Positions 61,850 to 62,017 of a stretch of DNA of 62,017 nucleotides are shown in pieces. The notes beneath the pieces were generated by a model. The model worked only from the letters and a program-made list of their open reading frames with translations. It did no database searches and was not told the origin of the DNA. The first letter of the stretch is position 1. Each line of letters begins with the position of its first letter. The stretch comes from Nitrospira lenta (GTDB taxonomy: Bacteria; Nitrospirota; Nitrospiria; Nitrospirales; Nitrospiraceae), in NCBI GenBank assembly GCA_945905765.1, contig CAMDPZ010000004.1, positions 1 to 62,017 on the forward strand, read 5' to 3'. Made by a program: the position numbers and the translations under genes.

Positions 61850-62017
61850 CTACATGAACTTCATAAACTTATCTTTGACGTCATCCATCACTTGCGCCGT
61901 AATCGTGGCCAACCCCCGCTCCTTTGCCACCCGCTCGACTTCTTTGCGGGCCATGGGACGGATGAAGTCAGGAATATTCTCAAGCCGTTTTTCCGCATCG
62001 GGCGTCCAAGTCATCCC
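61850..62017 (-). CDS. PCP_red domain protein, cut by window edge
   Basis: Minus-strand frame ending at TAG (61850-61852): MTWTPDAEKRLENIPDFIR, PMARKEVERVAKERG and DDVKDKFMKFM. It has the same W-x-x-x-A-x-x-R-L-x-x-x-P-x-F-x-R unit as the protein at 46787-47788, in one copy. ATG at 62014 could be the start (54 residues), but the frame is open to the window edge. Confidence 0.7.
   Translation of the reverse strand, partial: GMTWTPDAEKRLENIPDFIRPMARKEVERVAKERGLATITAQVMDDVKDKFMKFM

Overview
The window looks like about 62 kb of core chromosome from a Nitrospira-type bacterium (phylum Nitrospirota). This is inference: there is no rRNA gene here. The signs are moderately high GC, an LL-diaminopimelate aminotransferase (DapL) lysine route, proteins built from the protochlorophyllide-reductase 57 kDa (PCP_red) helical domain in a non-photosynthetic gene context, several PilZ proteins, a dense Gram-negative envelope gene set, and intergenic DNA full of short palindromic repeats. 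I found no transposase, phage genes, CRISPR array or rRNA.

Layout. 1-13 kb: a membrane protein cut by the window edge, a phospholipid N-methyltransferase (pmtA), a GATase, dapL, folK-panC, a PilZ/MazG/rmuC cluster, a glycerate kinase next to a rifampicin-phosphotransferase-like PEP/ATP-grasp enzyme, and a lytic transglycosylase homologue. 13-16 kb: a family 5 uracil-DNA glycosylase, a transaldolase, a small lipoprotein, a YHS protein and a 50-residue zinc ribbon. 16-24.4 kb: one minus-strand run argD-argF-argG-argH-lptM-like-lysA-dapA-dapB that joins arginine and lysine synthesis. 24.5-33.5 kb: mixed functions, including gpmA, an overlapping zinc-metallopeptidase/ATP-grasp pair, ttcA, msrA, PilZ and pal. 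33.7-36.8 kb: tRNA-Arg(TCG) behind trmI-SDR-aroE-aroK. 37-43 kb, plus strand: a sigma-70 factor, an HtrA-like protease, lipB, gdhA and small proteins. 43-46 kb: a DD-carboxypeptidase coupled to a zinc ribbon, and a beta-propeller lipoprotein. 46.8-57.7 kb, minus strand: pheA-hisC-aroF-tyrA-aroA-cmk-plsC-rpsA-sppA-ihf followed by a four-repeat PCP_red protein. 57.9-62 kb: yebC-ruvA-(Cys-rich secreted protein)-ruvB without ruvC, a His-rich membrane protein and the end of a second PCP_red protein.

Metabolic logic. The window holds most of the shikimate, phenylalanine and tyrosine route (aroF, aroE, aroK, aroA, pheA, tyrA, and hisC, which may double as an aromatic aminotransferase). It also holds the last steps of arginine synthesis (argD, F, G, H) and lysine synthesis through DapA, DapB, DapL and LysA. 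Genes are often joined by 1-4 base stop/start overlaps, which points to translational coupling.

Most interesting points: (1) a structured element found just after the stop codons of dapL and of the lytic transglycosylase homologue, with a conserved 49-base core and compensating stem changes; (2) the transglycosylase homologue itself, which has lysine where the catalytic glutamate should be; (3) the metallopeptidase/ATP-grasp pair; (4) the PCP_red repeat proteins; (5) a family of small CxKCxG zinc ribbons, one overlapping a DD-carboxypeptidase; and (6) a 129-bp inverted-repeat element with a half copy elsewhere. All functional calls were made by reading the translations; no database search was run.
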